Assembly (NCBI RefSeq): GCF_012911935.1
Contig: NZ_JAAXLA010000005.1
Span: 1-64,000 of the forward strand
Source: Pseudonocardia acidicola
GTDB lineage: Bacteria > Actinomycetota > Actinomycetes > Mycobacteriales > Pseudonocardiaceae
DNA: 64,000 bases
Direction: 5' to 3'
Shown here: positions 7,960 through 16,921 of the stretch, piece after piece
How positions within the stretch are numbered: the first letter of the stretch is position 1
Layout of the letters: each line of letters starts with the position of its first letter
Translations under genes and position numbers: made by a program
The notes under the pieces: model-generated
Database searches by the model: none
Told to the model about the DNA's origin: nothing
Seen by the model: the letters and a program-made list of their open reading frames with translations, nothing else

Positions 7960-8325
7960 TCACTTCCCACCGGAGACGGGAGCACGGCGCTCGGCGAAGG
8001 CGGCCACGCCCTCGGCCCAGTCCTGTGTGGTCATGAGTGCGAGCAGGTCGGCGGCCTCGGTGCGCAGCGCCTCGTCCAGGCCGTCGGCGCGGTTGAGGGT
8101 GGTTTTCATCCGGGCCAGCGACAGCGGAGCCTTGGCGGCGAGCCGGGCGGCGAGCGCGCCGGCGGCGTCGTCGAGATCGGCGGCGGCGGGGGCGGCGTTG
8201 GCCAGGTCCCATTCCAGCGCCTGGGCCCCGGTGAACCGCTCGCCGAGGATCAGCAGTTCGGTGGCGCGGCGCAGCCCGACCCGCCGGGGCAGCCGGTGGG
8301 TCACGCCGCCGCCGACGAAGAAGTC
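7960..8325 (-). pseudogene. Enoyl-CoA hydratase, N-terminus lost
   Basis: The C-terminal ~120 residues of a crotonase remain: FFVGGGVTHRLPRRVG, then ATELLILGERFTGAQALEWD and the usual tail ending in AFAERRAPVSGGK. The N-terminal half, with the first oxyanion-hole segment, is replaced in frame by an IS3 transposase fragment. The result is an open chimeric reading frame from 8640 down to 7960 that a gene caller would report as one protein. Not expected to be functional. Confidence 0.8.
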
Positions 8326-8553
8326 GTTGCGGGACAGCACTTCCCACTCCAGGCTGGAGAAGAACGCCTCGGCCGCGGCGTTGTCGAAACACGACCCGAC
8401 CCGGCCCATGGACTGGCGGATCCCCACCCGCCGACACAGGGCGGTGAACCGTTCCGCGGTGCAGGTCGACCCGCGGTCAGTGTGGAAGATCACCCCCTCC
8501 ACCTGGTCGGCGCCGCCGCGGGCCGCCACGGCCATCCAGACCGCCTGGTCGGT
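8326..8553 (-). mobile_element. IS3-family transposase fragment (rve domain)
   Basis: Minus-strand translation gives GVIFHTDRGSTCTAERFTAL, then GIRQSMGRVGSCFDNAAAEA and FFSSLEWEVLSR. This is the integrase-core segment of IS3-type OrfB, with the second Asp in HTDRGS and the Glu in FFSSLEWE. Both ends of the element are missing. It joins the enoyl-CoA hydratase remnant in frame on one side and abuts the lipoprotein stop on the other. Confidence 0.8.
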
Positions 8554-8554
8554 C

Positions 8555-9145
8555 CTATTTGGGCAGTTTGGTGGCCATTTCTTTGGCCGCGTCCTCGGCC
8601 CACTGGCACACGGGGTCGTTGGACGTTGGTCCGTGCCCACGCGCCTCGGCTTCGGCCGTGGAGTGCCGTCCGATGGGCACGATCACGTCGCACAGGCCCG
8701 GGCCGGTGGATCGGGTTTCCTTGGCCGGGTGGCCGTCAACGGTGACACTGGTCGTCTGGGCGCTGCTGCCGCCGACGATGATGTCTTTCCATGCCTTGGT
8801 GTCCCAGTAATTGATGGTCACCGCGGAACCGGCGGCACCCTGGAACATGAAGTTGCATCCGCGCTCACCGGTGTTCGGAATCGTGGGAATCGGCGAGTCC
8901 AGCTTGAACTGGTCCAGGTTGCCACTCAACGCCTTGCACGGGTCGAGGCCTTTGGTGCTGGCCTTGCCCGCTTTACCACCGTTCGCCCCGCCTGTCTCGT
9001 TCGCTGGGGCACTCGCCGACGCGCTGCCCGAGCCGCTGGGAGCGGGCTTGGGTGGACCCGACGCGTCGGGTCCACAAGCGGACAGGCTCAGCGTCGCCGC
9101 CACCACGGCGAGCGCGCCGACCAGGAGATGAGGAGTGTTCCGCAC
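8555..9145 (-). CDS. DUF3558-type lipoprotein
   Basis: 196 aa from GTG 9145. A lipoprotein signal peptide with lipobox (LSLSACGP, Cys at ~24) is followed by a Gly/Ser/Ala-rich linker and a globular domain with paired Cys (LDPCKALSG, RGCNFMF, GLCDVIV, DPVCQWAE). This pattern fits the DUF3558 family of actinobacterial lipoproteins, function unknown. It lies 59 bp downstream of the glycosidase-like lipoprotein on the same strand and may be co-transcribed. Its 3' end touches the IS3 scar, but the ending (EDAAKEMATKLPK) looks natural. Confidence 0.7.
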   Translation of the reverse strand: MRNTPHLLVGALAVVAATLSLSACGPDASGPPKPAPSGSGSASASAPANETGGANGGKAGKASTKGLDPCKALSGNLDQFKLDSPIPTIPNTGERGCNFMFQGAAGSAVTINYWDTKAWKDIIVGGSSAQTTSVTVDGHPAKETRSTGPGLCDVIVPIGRHSTAEAEARGHGPTSNDPVCQWAEDAAKEMATKLPK

Positions 9146-9204
9146 GGTTACCTCGGCCTTTCTTCAGTTCCATCAACAATTCCGTTCCTGGGTGAAACGG
9201 GAAA

Positions 9205-11217
9205 TCAGCCGAGCAGAAACTTTGCCTGCGAGCCTGGGCCGGTGGAGTCCAGCCAGAACGAGATGATCGCCTGCCGACCGGCGGCCGCCCAGCCCGACGG
9301 CGCGTGGTTCGCCAGCGGGAGAGCGAGCTTTCCTTGACCGGCTCGCGCATTCAGTTCGGGGGCCTGGACCAGGACGTCCGCGGTCGGGCCGCCGCGTCCC
9401 CAGGGCAGCGGAGTGGTGCGGTTGTCGGTAAAGATGTCGCCGTGCCACAGCACGCTCTTCGTCGCACCGTTCCCGGCCATGTAGTCGACCCGGATGCCGA
9501 ACAACGCCTCCGGCGATGCCTGCCGAGCCAACTGGTCGGTCCAGATCGCGGTCGGCAGGGTGTCCGGCAGGTCGCGGTACTCCGCGCCGACGAGTCCGGT
9601 GCCCGCGTTCCCTTGGACACCAACGTAGGCGATGGCGCGTACAGCGTCATAGGAACCGTAGGCGTTGCCGCGCACCGAGGTCGTGCCGTTCGCACCCGCG
9701 ATCCGGTCGGCGTAGGTGTGCTTGCGGACCAGCGTGGCGGACAGACCGCCGCGATCCAGGTCCGGGTCCGACGCGGTGCCGACCTCCACATAAACGATGC
9801 CGGGTCCGGCGACCGTCACGCTCTTGGTCAGCGTCTTCGTCTTCCCGCCGAGCGGGACGACCTCGGTGGGGGTGAAGTCGTTGCCGTTGTGCTCCTTCGG
9901 GCTGCCGTGCTGACTGTCGATGTGGTACACGGCGACCTTCGTGCCGTTCTGGCCGGTGGCGAGATCGGACAGTTGCAGGTCGATGCTGTACGGCTGAGTG
10001 GTTTCGTTCCACACCATGACCGTGCTGCGGTACTGATCGCCGGAGGCCATCGCACCGATGCCGGTCGGCAGCGAGCCCCGCACCGGCGACCGGCGGTCCG
10101 GCATCTGTGCGTAGAGCTTCAGCGCGTTGAACAACGGCAACTGGAGCGCGGTGCTGCCCGAGTAGTCGATCAGGTGGGGGAGCCAGCCGCTGAAGGTGAA
10201 GGTCTGCAGGTCGGGGGTTTGCAGCGCCAGTTGCAGCGATGTCATCGACTTGGCCGCTTCCAGCGTGGTCCCACCGCTTTTCTCCCACGTGCCAGGCAGG
10301 AACACCCCGGACTGCGCCTGGACGAGCGGCACCGTGTTGAAGTCGGTGCTCAGCCCGTTGCGCGCGCCATCCCAGAGTTTGCCGAGGTCCTCGCCGTAAC
10401 TGTTCAAGGTGAGGTAGTCGAACGGCAGGCCGGGCTTGGCCTTCAGCTGTGTGCGCAACTCGTCGAGGGCCGCCTGGAAGTAGGTCTTGCCGCCCAGTTC
10501 CGAGCTCGTCTTCTCGCTGGTCGAGATGAAGCTGGCCATCCCGAACAAACCCTGCGGCTCGATCGCACCCGTGTAGGCGTCGTAAATCTCGAGGAGCTGT
10601 TTGATTGACTTGGGATTGGCCGACCCGGTGAGGTTGTGCGTCGGCTCGTTCCACATGCACCAGCTGATCGGATAATCGCGGTAAATCTTGGCCCACTCAC
10701 CGATGACGTTCCCGGCGCCGGACACGTTGTCCGGCATCGGGAACAGGTGCGGCCGCTGCGGTGAGATCGCCGGCGGGAAGAACTGGTACGGTGCGCCTTC
10801 CAACTGGACCATGATCTCCATACCGCGCCGTTGCAGCCCGCCGAAGAAGGTGGTGAGGAAGGTGTTCGGCGTCGGTGACACCGTGACCGAGCCGTTCGCG
10901 GCCCGCGTAAACGGGTACGGCGTCAACGAGGGGTAGGTCATGTCCGGAAAACGAAGCTCAGCGTCGTAGACCGCGGGCCGGATCTGGTCCAGGTATTGCA
11001 GGCTGTCCAGGATCTGGGTGGAGTTGAGGGCTCGTCCCACGCCGATCTTCGACTTCAGCAGCGGGAAGAACGCGGTCTTGCCGAAGTCGATCTGAAGAGT
11101 CTCCGACGAGGTCGCCGGCCTCGCGGTCACGCCACAGCCACTGAGAAAGGCCGCGGCGCCGAGCCCGGCGGCGGTGGCCAGAACCTGCCGCCGGGTGAAC
11201 GTCGATGATGGTTGCAT
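9205..11217 (-). CDS. Secreted glycoside-hydrolase-like lipoprotein (clan A TIM barrel)
   Basis: 670 aa from ATG 11217. The N-terminus is a Tat-type lipoprotein signal (FTRRQVLATAAGLGAAAFLS then GCG). A TIM-barrel-like region follows (~50-430) with the clan A acid/base motif ISWCMWNEPTH, as in GH39/GH5-like enzymes. The C-terminal third is beta-rich (VMVWNETTQPYSIDLQLSDL onward). Exact GH family and substrate are not recognised. It lies 14 bp downstream of a second such protein and in a cluster with remnants of an arabinofuranosidase and a sugar transporter, so plant-polysaccharide or arabino-/xylo-side hydrolysis is a fair inference. Confidence 0.6.
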   Translation of the reverse strand: MQPSSTFTRRQVLATAAGLGAAAFLSGCGVTARPATSSETLQIDFGKTAFFPLLKSKIGVGRALNSTQILDSLQYLDQIRPAVYDAELRFPDMTYPSLTPYPFTRAANGSVTVSPTPNTFLTTFFGGLQRRGMEIMVQLEGAPYQFFPPAISPQRPHLFPMPDNVSGAGNVIGEWAKIYRDYPISWCMWNEPTHNLTGSANPKSIKQLLEIYDAYTGAIEPQGLFGMASFISTSEKTSSELGGKTYFQAALDELRTQLKAKPGLPFDYLTLNSYGEDLGKLWDGARNGLSTDFNTVPLVQAQSGVFLPGTWEKSGGTTLEAAKSMTSLQLALQTPDLQTFTFSGWLPHLIDYSGSTALQLPLFNALKLYAQMPDRRSPVRGSLPTGIGAMASGDQYRSTVMVWNETTQPYSIDLQLSDLATGQNGTKVAVYHIDSQHGSPKEHNGNDFTPTEVVPLGGKTKTLTKSVTVAGPGIVYVEVGTASDPDLDRGGLSATLVRKHTYADRIAGANGTTSVRGNAYGSYDAVRAIAYVGVQGNAGTGLVGAEYRDLPDTLPTAIWTDQLARQASPEALFGIRVDYMAGNGATKSVLWHGDIFTDNRTTPLPWGRGGPTADVLVQAPELNARAGQGKLALPLANHAPSGWAAAGRQAIISFWLDSTGPGSQAKFLLG

Positions 11218-11231
11218 TGCGTTACCCCCGG

Positions 11232-12485
11232 TCAGCCGTGTTGCAGAGCGCGGAACTCGTTCGTCCACACGGTGTTCTGGCCGGGCAGGCCATTGCCGGC
11301 CGGTTGGACGGTGTGCTGGCAGAACATGCTGTTCAGCACCCACGGCGTCGACTTGGCGTCGAACTTGTCCGAGGACATCGCGCTGTCCTGACCGATGCCG
11401 TACGTGGCCACGGCGAGTTTCCCGGTGGCGCGGAAGGCACCCACCTGGTCGGTCATGAAGTTCTTGTTGTCCGCGAACCACGGGCTCATGGCGAGGAAAT
11501 CGGTCCACTTCTGTTCCGGGAACGGATTCCCGAGTGCGTCCTTGATCACCTGCCACACCCGCGTCTTCTTCGGCACGTGGTACTTGGTGGCGAAGTCGGC
11601 CGAAATCGGATCGGCCAGGTGGCTCTGGTAAAAGAGGACCAGGGAGAATTCGGTGGCCAGGAACTTCTGGTCCGGCCGCAGCTTCGGCAGGATGTAGTCG
11701 AGGTAGAAGTGACCCGCACCCGGGTCCGGCAGGTGCGGATGGATGTCCGTCCCCGCGATCGCCTGCGTGTCGTGCACGTACTGCATCCACCGATCCGTGG
11801 CCGCGGTCTTCCACTGCGGCAGATCCAGGTGGTTGAGCGCTCCCATGAAGAGCTGGGTCTTGCTGCCGGAGCCGAACTTCTGGGTCCGGTAGTCGATCGC
11901 GCGCTGCGCCATGGCCTCGTAGAAGGCGTTGAGCTGCGGGCTGTTGCGCTCGGATTGCTGGCATTCGATGAACGGCTCGTTGCCGATCGCCAGGATGTCG
12001 ACCTTGTTCATGGCGACCGGCAGCACCGCGTCCAGTTGCCGCTGCGCGGCCGCCATCGCCGGGGAGCCCGGGGTGGGGATGGCCTGCTTGTTGTACGGGA
12101 ACTTCAGCGACAGCACGGTGCCGTAGCCCTGGCCCGCGTAGGTGATCAGCGCCTTGATCGCGGGCTGGTCCGCCGCGTTGCCCTTGTCCGCGTCCGGCAT
12201 CGCGAAGAACCCGCGCACCCAGGTCGCGGTGATGTTCCGCAGTTCGGAACCTGTCATGATGTTCGGGTCGCCGTTGAAGTTCGCCCCCAGTACCCCGTTC
12301 GGACTCGGCGCGGACACTCGCCGACCGGTCGGCGACTGGGTGCCGTTGTTCGTCTGTGCCGTGAGCGTGGACGGGTCACATGCCGCCAAGCTCCCGATCC
12401 CCGCCGCGACCAGACCGGCCATCGCCGACATGCCGAACAGTCGACGACGTGAGAACTCTGGCCGCGAAGTGCGGTCTTCCCGCAT
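11232..12485 (-). CDS. Secreted glycosidase-like lipoprotein (clan A TIM barrel)
   Basis: 417 aa. ATG 12485 is preferred: GGAGGA at 12495-12500 is 9 nt upstream, whereas the in-frame TTG at 12494 abuts it. A Tat signal with lipobox (SRRRLFGMSAMAGLVAAGIG then SLAAC) precedes a single TIM-barrel-like domain. A NEP motif (ILAIGNEPF) marks the likely acid/base Glu and FLATEFSLV may hold the nucleophile. No C-terminal accessory domain is present. It is upstream gene of a pair with 9205-11217. Family not firmly recognised. Confidence 0.55.
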   Translation of the reverse strand: MREDRTSRPEFSRRRLFGMSAMAGLVAAGIGSLAACDPSTLTAQTNNGTQSPTGRRVSAPSPNGVLGANFNGDPNIMTGSELRNITATWVRGFFAMPDADKGNAADQPAIKALITYAGQGYGTVLSLKFPYNKQAIPTPGSPAMAAAQRQLDAVLPVAMNKVDILAIGNEPFIECQQSERNSPQLNAFYEAMAQRAIDYRTQKFGSGSKTQLFMGALNHLDLPQWKTAATDRWMQYVHDTQAIAGTDIHPHLPDPGAGHFYLDYILPKLRPDQKFLATEFSLVLFYQSHLADPISADFATKYHVPKKTRVWQVIKDALGNPFPEQKWTDFLAMSPWFADNKNFMTDQVGAFRATGKLAVATYGIGQDSAMSSDKFDAKSTPWVLNSMFCQHTVQPAGNGLPGQNTVWTNEFRALQHG

Positions 12486-12510
12486 CAGTAACAATCCTCC
12501 TGATTGGACT

Positions 12511-13033
12511 TCAGTTGCCGCTGTAGTGGCCGGCGACGATGTTGGCTTGCACGGCGTTATCGGCCGCGCTGGCCGGCACTCCCGAGGTCATGACGCCCTC
12601 GAAGAACTTGCCGACGCCCTTGTTGCTGTTGTCCCCAACGGTGCCGAGCACGATGCCACCCTCCTGATGCATCGGTGAGTAACCACCACCGTTGATTGGC
12701 GGGTTCCGGCCCGGAATAAGTGGTGGTCAGGCCGCCCGACCGGGAGTTGCCCCAGCGGATGGCGAACCTGTCCTGCCCGTTGTTGGCCAGCATCACCGCG
12801 TGGCGAACGGGATCGCGCCGGGACCGGTCCGTCGTAGGAGGCGTAGAGCGCCCGCACCGTGCTGTCGGCCGACACCCACGGGTGCCCGCGGCGGCGTTGA
12901 TGTCCCAGGGCCCTTGCGGTGCGGACCCAGCAGACGCGGAACCGACCGTCAGCACGGTCAGGCAGCTGGCGAGGACGCCGACGGCGACCGCGAGGCCCAG
13001 CCACAACGCACGTCTCCGTGGTCCGACGATCAT
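12511..13033 (-). pseudogene. Alpha-L-arabinofuranosidase B (GH54-type), internally deleted and frameshifted
   Basis: The start (MIVGPRRRALWLGLAVAVGV, Sec signal) and natural stop (ending HYSGN) are present. Across frame changes one reads GPWDINAA, VSADSTVRALYASYDG, FAIRWGNSRSGGLTTTYSG, GGIVLGTVGDNSNKGVGKFF and EGVMTSGVPASAADNAVQAN. These are N- and C-terminal hallmarks of the ArabFuran catalytic domain. Most of the ~330-residue domain between STVRALYASYDG and the C-terminal block is deleted. The start codon overlaps the stop of the sugar-porter remnant (ATGA), so they were once one operon. Confidence 0.65.
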
Positions 13034-13260
13034 CGCGTTCCTCCAGGCTCGGACAGATGAAGGGATTCGAGGCTCTGGCCGCTGGTCTCCGGCAGCAGTC
13101 GCCCGACGAACACTGTGGCGGCGAGGCCGAACACGCCGAAGAACACGAAGATCCCGGTGGCGCCGTGCGCGATGAGCGACGGGAAGCACAGCGTCAGGAA
13201 CACCGTGACCAGGATCTGGGCGCTGGCCGCCAGCGAGACGCCTGCCGGCGTTCCGGCGGC
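13030..13260 (-). pseudogene. C-terminal remnant of an MFS sugar porter
   Basis: About 75 residues: [20 protein letters not shown], then two transmembrane helices and the family-typical tail FGLAATVFVGRLLPETSGQS. This is the last part of a sugar-porter-type MFS protein; the other ten helices are gone. It is coupled to the arabinofuranosidase remnant downstream, suggesting an ancestral arabinoside uptake and cleavage operon. Confidence 0.6.
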
Positions 13261-13416
13261 GAGCCCGTGCACGGTGGTCCGACGGCGACGACGCGCGCGC
13301 GATGCGCGGTGGTTCGTACCTGTGCCATGAGTCCTACTGCAACCGGTGCCGGGTTGCCGCCCGCACGCGCAACACCGCGGACAGCTCCACCGGCAACCTC
13401 GGCTTCCGCTGCGCCG

Positions 13417-13740
13417 TCACCCCATAGACTCCATGGCGGCGTAGAGCATCGCGCCGGCTCCGGTGGTGAACACGGCATACGAGCAGGCGCCGGCGAGGAA
13501 CGCCCGGCCACTGTTGATCCGGAGCCGCGCCACCGCGTACACCACGATGCCGACGATCAGGCCCGCCAACGCAATCCACGACGTGAGGCACCACCCGAGC
13601 GCGAACAGCGCGCCCGCCACCACGCCTGCCAGCGTTGCCCTGCCGATGCCGTAGCGGTGCTGCATCAGCGCGAACACCGCGCCGGCAACGGCCACGCCAC
13701 CGACCGTTGCGGGCACTGCCAAGAACGTCGACAAAGGCAT
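13417..13740 (-). CDS. Small hydrophobic membrane protein
   Basis: 107 aa from ATG 13740 with three to four predicted membrane segments: [58 protein letters not shown] and a C-terminal [20 protein letters not shown]. No family is recognised. Codon usage is typical of the window. It may be a stand-alone gene; no partner is obvious. Confidence 0.5.
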   Translation of the reverse strand: MPLSTFLAVPATVGGVAVAGAVFALMQHRYGIGRATLAGVVAGALFALGWCLTSWIALAGLIVGIVVYAVARLRINSGRAFLAGACSYAVFTTGAGAMLYAAMESMG

Positions 13741-14519
13741 CTACGTCTCCTTGATCTACCTAGACAGCAACACCAAGCGCGGCGACCGTCCCTACCGCGC
13801 CGAAGACCTGGCCGTACGCCGACATCCAGTCCGCCGCGTTGGGAGCGTCCGCAGCGATCATCACGGGCAGGAAGATTAATCGGGGCCGGCCCGGTGCAGT
13901 GGACCGGTAGCGTCGCCCGCCGTGACCCTCGACCCCGTGCACGTGCAGTGGCTCAGCATGGTCGGCTACCAGACGGACCTGGCCGTCGAGCAGAGCCACC
14001 AGCCGGTGCCGCTGGCCATGATCGCCGCGGCACCGACCTGGCCGTCGACGGTGGGATGTCGGGCCTCCGCGTCCGGCGAAGATGAATGACCGACGCGGTC
14101 CGCGTCCGTCCCGTTGCGCCCGTCGCGCCATCGACCCGTCGCAGAGGGGTTCAGACTGGCGCACCGTTGACATGCCGATGGTCATCGCGCCGGCTCGTTC
14201 TCCGCGACATCCGCACCAGGATCGTGAGCAGCTCGCCGGCCGGCGGCGAGACCGGGCAGTACCTCTAATGGGTCCTGTCGGGCTTGGTTGTGCCAGGCTC
14301 GGCTCCGGTAGCGGCCGGCGGGTCAGCACTCCCATCCTCAGAGCCTGTGAGCTCTAGGGTCAGACCGTGCGCCCGCTGGTCGTGAGGTGGCCGGGACCGC
14401 TGATGGGATGACGTGCCCCCGACTGCGCCCCGCGTAGGTGGGTGAGCACTTGACCATTAGAGCGCGGTGGTCTCCTCCACGCTGCCGTTGTTGCTGGCAG
14501 ATTGCGTGGGAGGCCGCGG
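13741..14519. other. Stretch without an intact gene
   Basis: Nearly 800 bp hold only small coding-like fragments. On the minus strand near 13760-13870 a piece reads AADWMSAYGQVFGAVGTVAA (membrane-protein-like N-terminal style). On the plus strand there is the fragment at 13922-14089. Both look like deletion scars. Confidence 0.4.
13922..14089 (+). pseudogene. N-terminal fragment of a conserved actinobacterial hypothetical protein
   Basis: 55 codons from GTG 13922 give VTLDPVHVQWLSMVGYQTDL then AVEQSHQPVPLAMIAA, with nearly all codons ending in G or C. This resembles the start of a hypothetical protein seen in actinobacteria (HVQWL...YQ..LA..QS.QP.PL), recalled and not checked. After ~residue 38 the sequence turns anonymous and stops, so it is probably truncated. 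Confidence 0.35.
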
Positions 14520-14930
14520 ATGACGGTGTTCGTGGGTGATGACTGGGCCGAGGACCACCACGACGTGGAACTCGTCGATGACGCCGGGAAGCCTCTGGGT
14601 CGGGCCCGGTTGCCCGAGGGCATGGTCGGGATGACCCGGCTGCACGAGATGGTCGCCGAGCACCTCGACGACGCCGATGTCGACGCCGAGTCCGGGATGC
14701 TCGCGGCCGGGGCGGTGGTGGTCGGCATCGAGACCGACCGCGGCCCGTGGGTCGCCGCGCTGGTCGCGGCCGGCTATCAGGTGTTCGCGATCAACCCGAT
14801 GTCGGTGGCCCGCTACCGGGAGCGGCACTCCACCTCGGGGGCGAAGTCCGACCCGGGAGATGCGCATGTGCTGGCCGAGATCGTGCGTCTGGACCGGGCC
14901 CATCACCGCCCGGTCGCCGGGGACTCCGCG
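14520..14930 (+). mobile_element. IS110-family transposase, 3' part deleted
   Basis: From ATG 14520 the frame gives MTVFVGDDWAEDHHDVELVD, then GIETDRGPWVAALVAAGYQV and FAINPMSVARYRERHSTSGA then KSDPGDAHVLAEI. This is the N-terminal DEDD domain of IS110-type transposases. Homology ends near 14930, just before the GntR gene. The Ser-containing C-terminal domain (Transposase_20) is missing. Confidence 0.85.
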
Positions 14931-15007
14931 CCGGCTCCCGGGCCCCGGCGGCCGCGACGGGTGTGGACGCGCCGCGGCGGCCCGCCCGTGGGCCGGACCC
15001 GACTACT

Positions 15008-15721
15008 GTGCCGCTGGTGACAGCAGGTGAGGAGACGGGCGCCTTTCGCGGGATCCGGGTCGGCCGGATCGCCGCGCCGCTGCGCGAGCAGGTGATCGAC
15101 GGGCTGCGCACCGCGATCCTCGAGTTCGAGCTGCAGCCCGGGCAGCGGTTGGTCGAGCGCGAGCTGATCGAGCAGATTGGTGTCTCCCGCGCGACCATCC
15201 GTGAAGCGTTGCGCGAGCTGACCGCCGAGGGGCTCGTCGTTACCGTGCCGCAGAAGGGCGCGATGGTGTACAAGCCGTCGGCCGACGAGGCTCGGGATCT
15301 CTACGCCGTGCGAGCCTCGCTCGAGGCGCTGACTGTGCGACGGTTCGTCGAGCGGGCGAGCGCGGCACACCACGATCGCCTCCGTGCCACTGTCACCACC
15401 CTCGAGCAGTACGTGGCCGAGGGTGCAGGTATGCACCGCCTCCTACGGGCCAAGGATCTCTTCTACGCCGAGCTTCTCGCCGGCGCGGCCAGCCCGACCA
15501 TCGAGCAGATCCTCGCCGGGGTCCAGGCCCGCGTGCGGCTGCTGCGGGCCACCTCGATGTCCCAGCCTGGTCGCGCGGCCCAGATGGCCGTAGAGATGCG
15601 CGCCCTCGTCGACGCGATCACGGCCCGGGACGCCGAGCTCGCCTCACGGCTATGCGTCGAGCACCTCGAGCACGCGGCCACCACCGGCCTGGCCGCCCTC
15701 AGCGCTGTCGGAGAGAAGTAG
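15008..15721 (+). CDS. GntR-family regulator (FCD/FadR subfamily)
   Basis: 237 aa from GTG 15008 (GTG 15017 is also possible). An N-terminal winged helix (RIAAPLREQVIDGLRTAILE, then LIEQIGVSRATIREALRELT) is followed by an alpha-helical FCD ligand domain (ARDLYAVRASLEALTVRRFV, and C-terminal ALVDAITARDAELASRLCVE HLEHA). It is flanked by an IS110 fragment and an IS5 fragment, with no adjacent metabolic gene. It is likely an orphan whose target operon was lost or lies elsewhere. Such regulators usually bind a carboxylic acid metabolite. Confidence 0.85.
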   Translation: MPLVTAGEETGAFRGIRVGRIAAPLREQVIDGLRTAILEFELQPGQRLVERELIEQIGVSRATIREALRELTAEGLVVTVPQKGAMVYKPSADEARDLYAVRASLEALTVRRFVERASAAHHDRLRATVTTLEQYVAEGAGMHRLLRAKDLFYAELLAGAASPTIEQILAGVQARVRLLRATSMSQPGRAAQMAVEMRALVDAITARDAELASRLCVEHLEHAATTGLAALSAVGEK

Positions 15722-15779
15722 CCGGGCCTCCATGAGCCCGAAGGCGCCGCGGGGACGGGCGCAGGGCCTATCTCTCGGC

Positions 15780-16137
15780 GGCCGGGGTGAGCGGGTGACA
15801 GGGAAGGCGCAGTGGCCGCGAAGGGGGCGCTCGAGGCCCAGGGCCAGGCCGTGCACGCCGGGGTTGGTGTTCAGCAGCGGCGCCAGCATGCCGCTGTCGT
15901 GGGTGCTCGCGCCGGTGACCAGGGCGTGCAGCGGCAGCCTGTTGCGGTCGCACAGCACGTGGTACTTGCCGCGGCGCTTGGCGCGCACGCTCACGCTGTC
16001 GACCGCGGCGCGGGACCAGTCCAGCAGATCCCGGTGGGCGAGCCGGTCGAGCACGACCCGGTGCAGCTCCTGCCACACCCGGCGCGCTGCCACTGGCGCA
16101 GCCGCCGCCAGCAGGTGACCCCGGACCCGCACCCGAG
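15780..16137 (-). mobile_element. IS5-family transposase remnant
   Basis: Minus-strand pieces read LGCGSGVTCWRRLRQWQRAG, VWQELHRVVLDRLAHRDLLD, SRAAVDSVSVRAKR and KYHVLCDRNRLPLHALVTGA. They come from an IS5-type DDE transposase but lie in different frames. A base is missing near the QRAG/VWQ junction and the segment between VRAKR and KYHVL is deleted. No terminal inverted repeats were identified. Confidence 0.75.
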
Positions 16138-16157
16138 CTCCGCGTCGAGTCGGGCGG

Positions 16158-16920
16158 TCAGGCTGGTCCGACCAGCCGGGCCCAGCCGTCCCGGACCACG
16201 GCCAGGGCTTCGGCCGCGGTCACGGTCACGGTCAACCGCACCTGCCCGCCGAGGTCACGCTGCCACCGCTCCTCGGTCGGGGCCGGGCTGAACGCCGCAG
16301 GGTCGGGCCTGCGGTTGGTCGGCCCGACCCGGGCGTACAGGTCGGCGGCCTGCGCGGTCAGGTGCCCGCGCACGGCCAGCGCCCACAGATCCCACAGGTC
16401 GCGGGCCGCGGCCCGGTCGTGCCAGGCCGCGGTCTTGGCGGCGACGAACCCGGCCGCGGTCGGCACCCTCAGCGCGGCCGCCGGCGCGTCGGAGTAGCGC
16501 TGCACGAGATCGACCCGCTGCGTGGGTCACTGCGGGTACCCCACGGCGGTGAGCAGCTGGACCCGGACGGCCAGGCCGTCCGGTGAGCGCAGGACCGCGG
16601 GGGCGGTGTCGCGGACCTCGGTCAGCGCCGGGGTCCAGGCCAGGTCGGGGTACTCCCGGCGCAGCGCTCGCGGAATCCGGGTGACCAGCTGCTCGGCCAG
16701 CTGTCCCCGCGGGCCGACTGCGAGCAGGTCCACGTCCTCGGACAGCCGCCCGTCCGGCACGAGGCTGCGCGCCAGCGCGGTCCCCCCGAAGAAGATCACC
16801 GAGTCGCCGGCCACGGCGCTGATGGCCGCGAGCAGGTGCGATCAGGTGATCCCGGCGGACCTGCGCCTGATCGACCCCGAAGCGCGCGGCCACCGCCCGC
16901 AGCTCGGCAGGCGCGAGCAC
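16158..16920 (-). pseudogene. AbiEii-type nucleotidyltransferase toxin, inactivated
   Basis: Starts at GTG 16920, one base after the antitoxin stop. It begins VLAPAELRAVAARFGVDQAQ, shifts frame near 16846 (two bases short between DHLI and HLLAAIS), and continues with the nucleotidyltransferase motif VIFFGGTALARS...SEDVDLL. An in-frame TGA (16527-16529) interrupts VGYPQ*PTQRVDLVQRYSD; a TGG to TGA change would explain it. The C-terminal part (AAKTAAWHDRAAARDLWDLW) is preserved. Two independent lesions make this a dead toxin. Confidence 0.8.
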
Positions 16921-16921
16921 G

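Noticed and set aside
7256..9337. Plus-strand open frame of ~690 codons
   Set aside because: Covers the antisense of the synthetase, the hydratase/IS3 chimera and the DUF3558 gene. No motif of its own.
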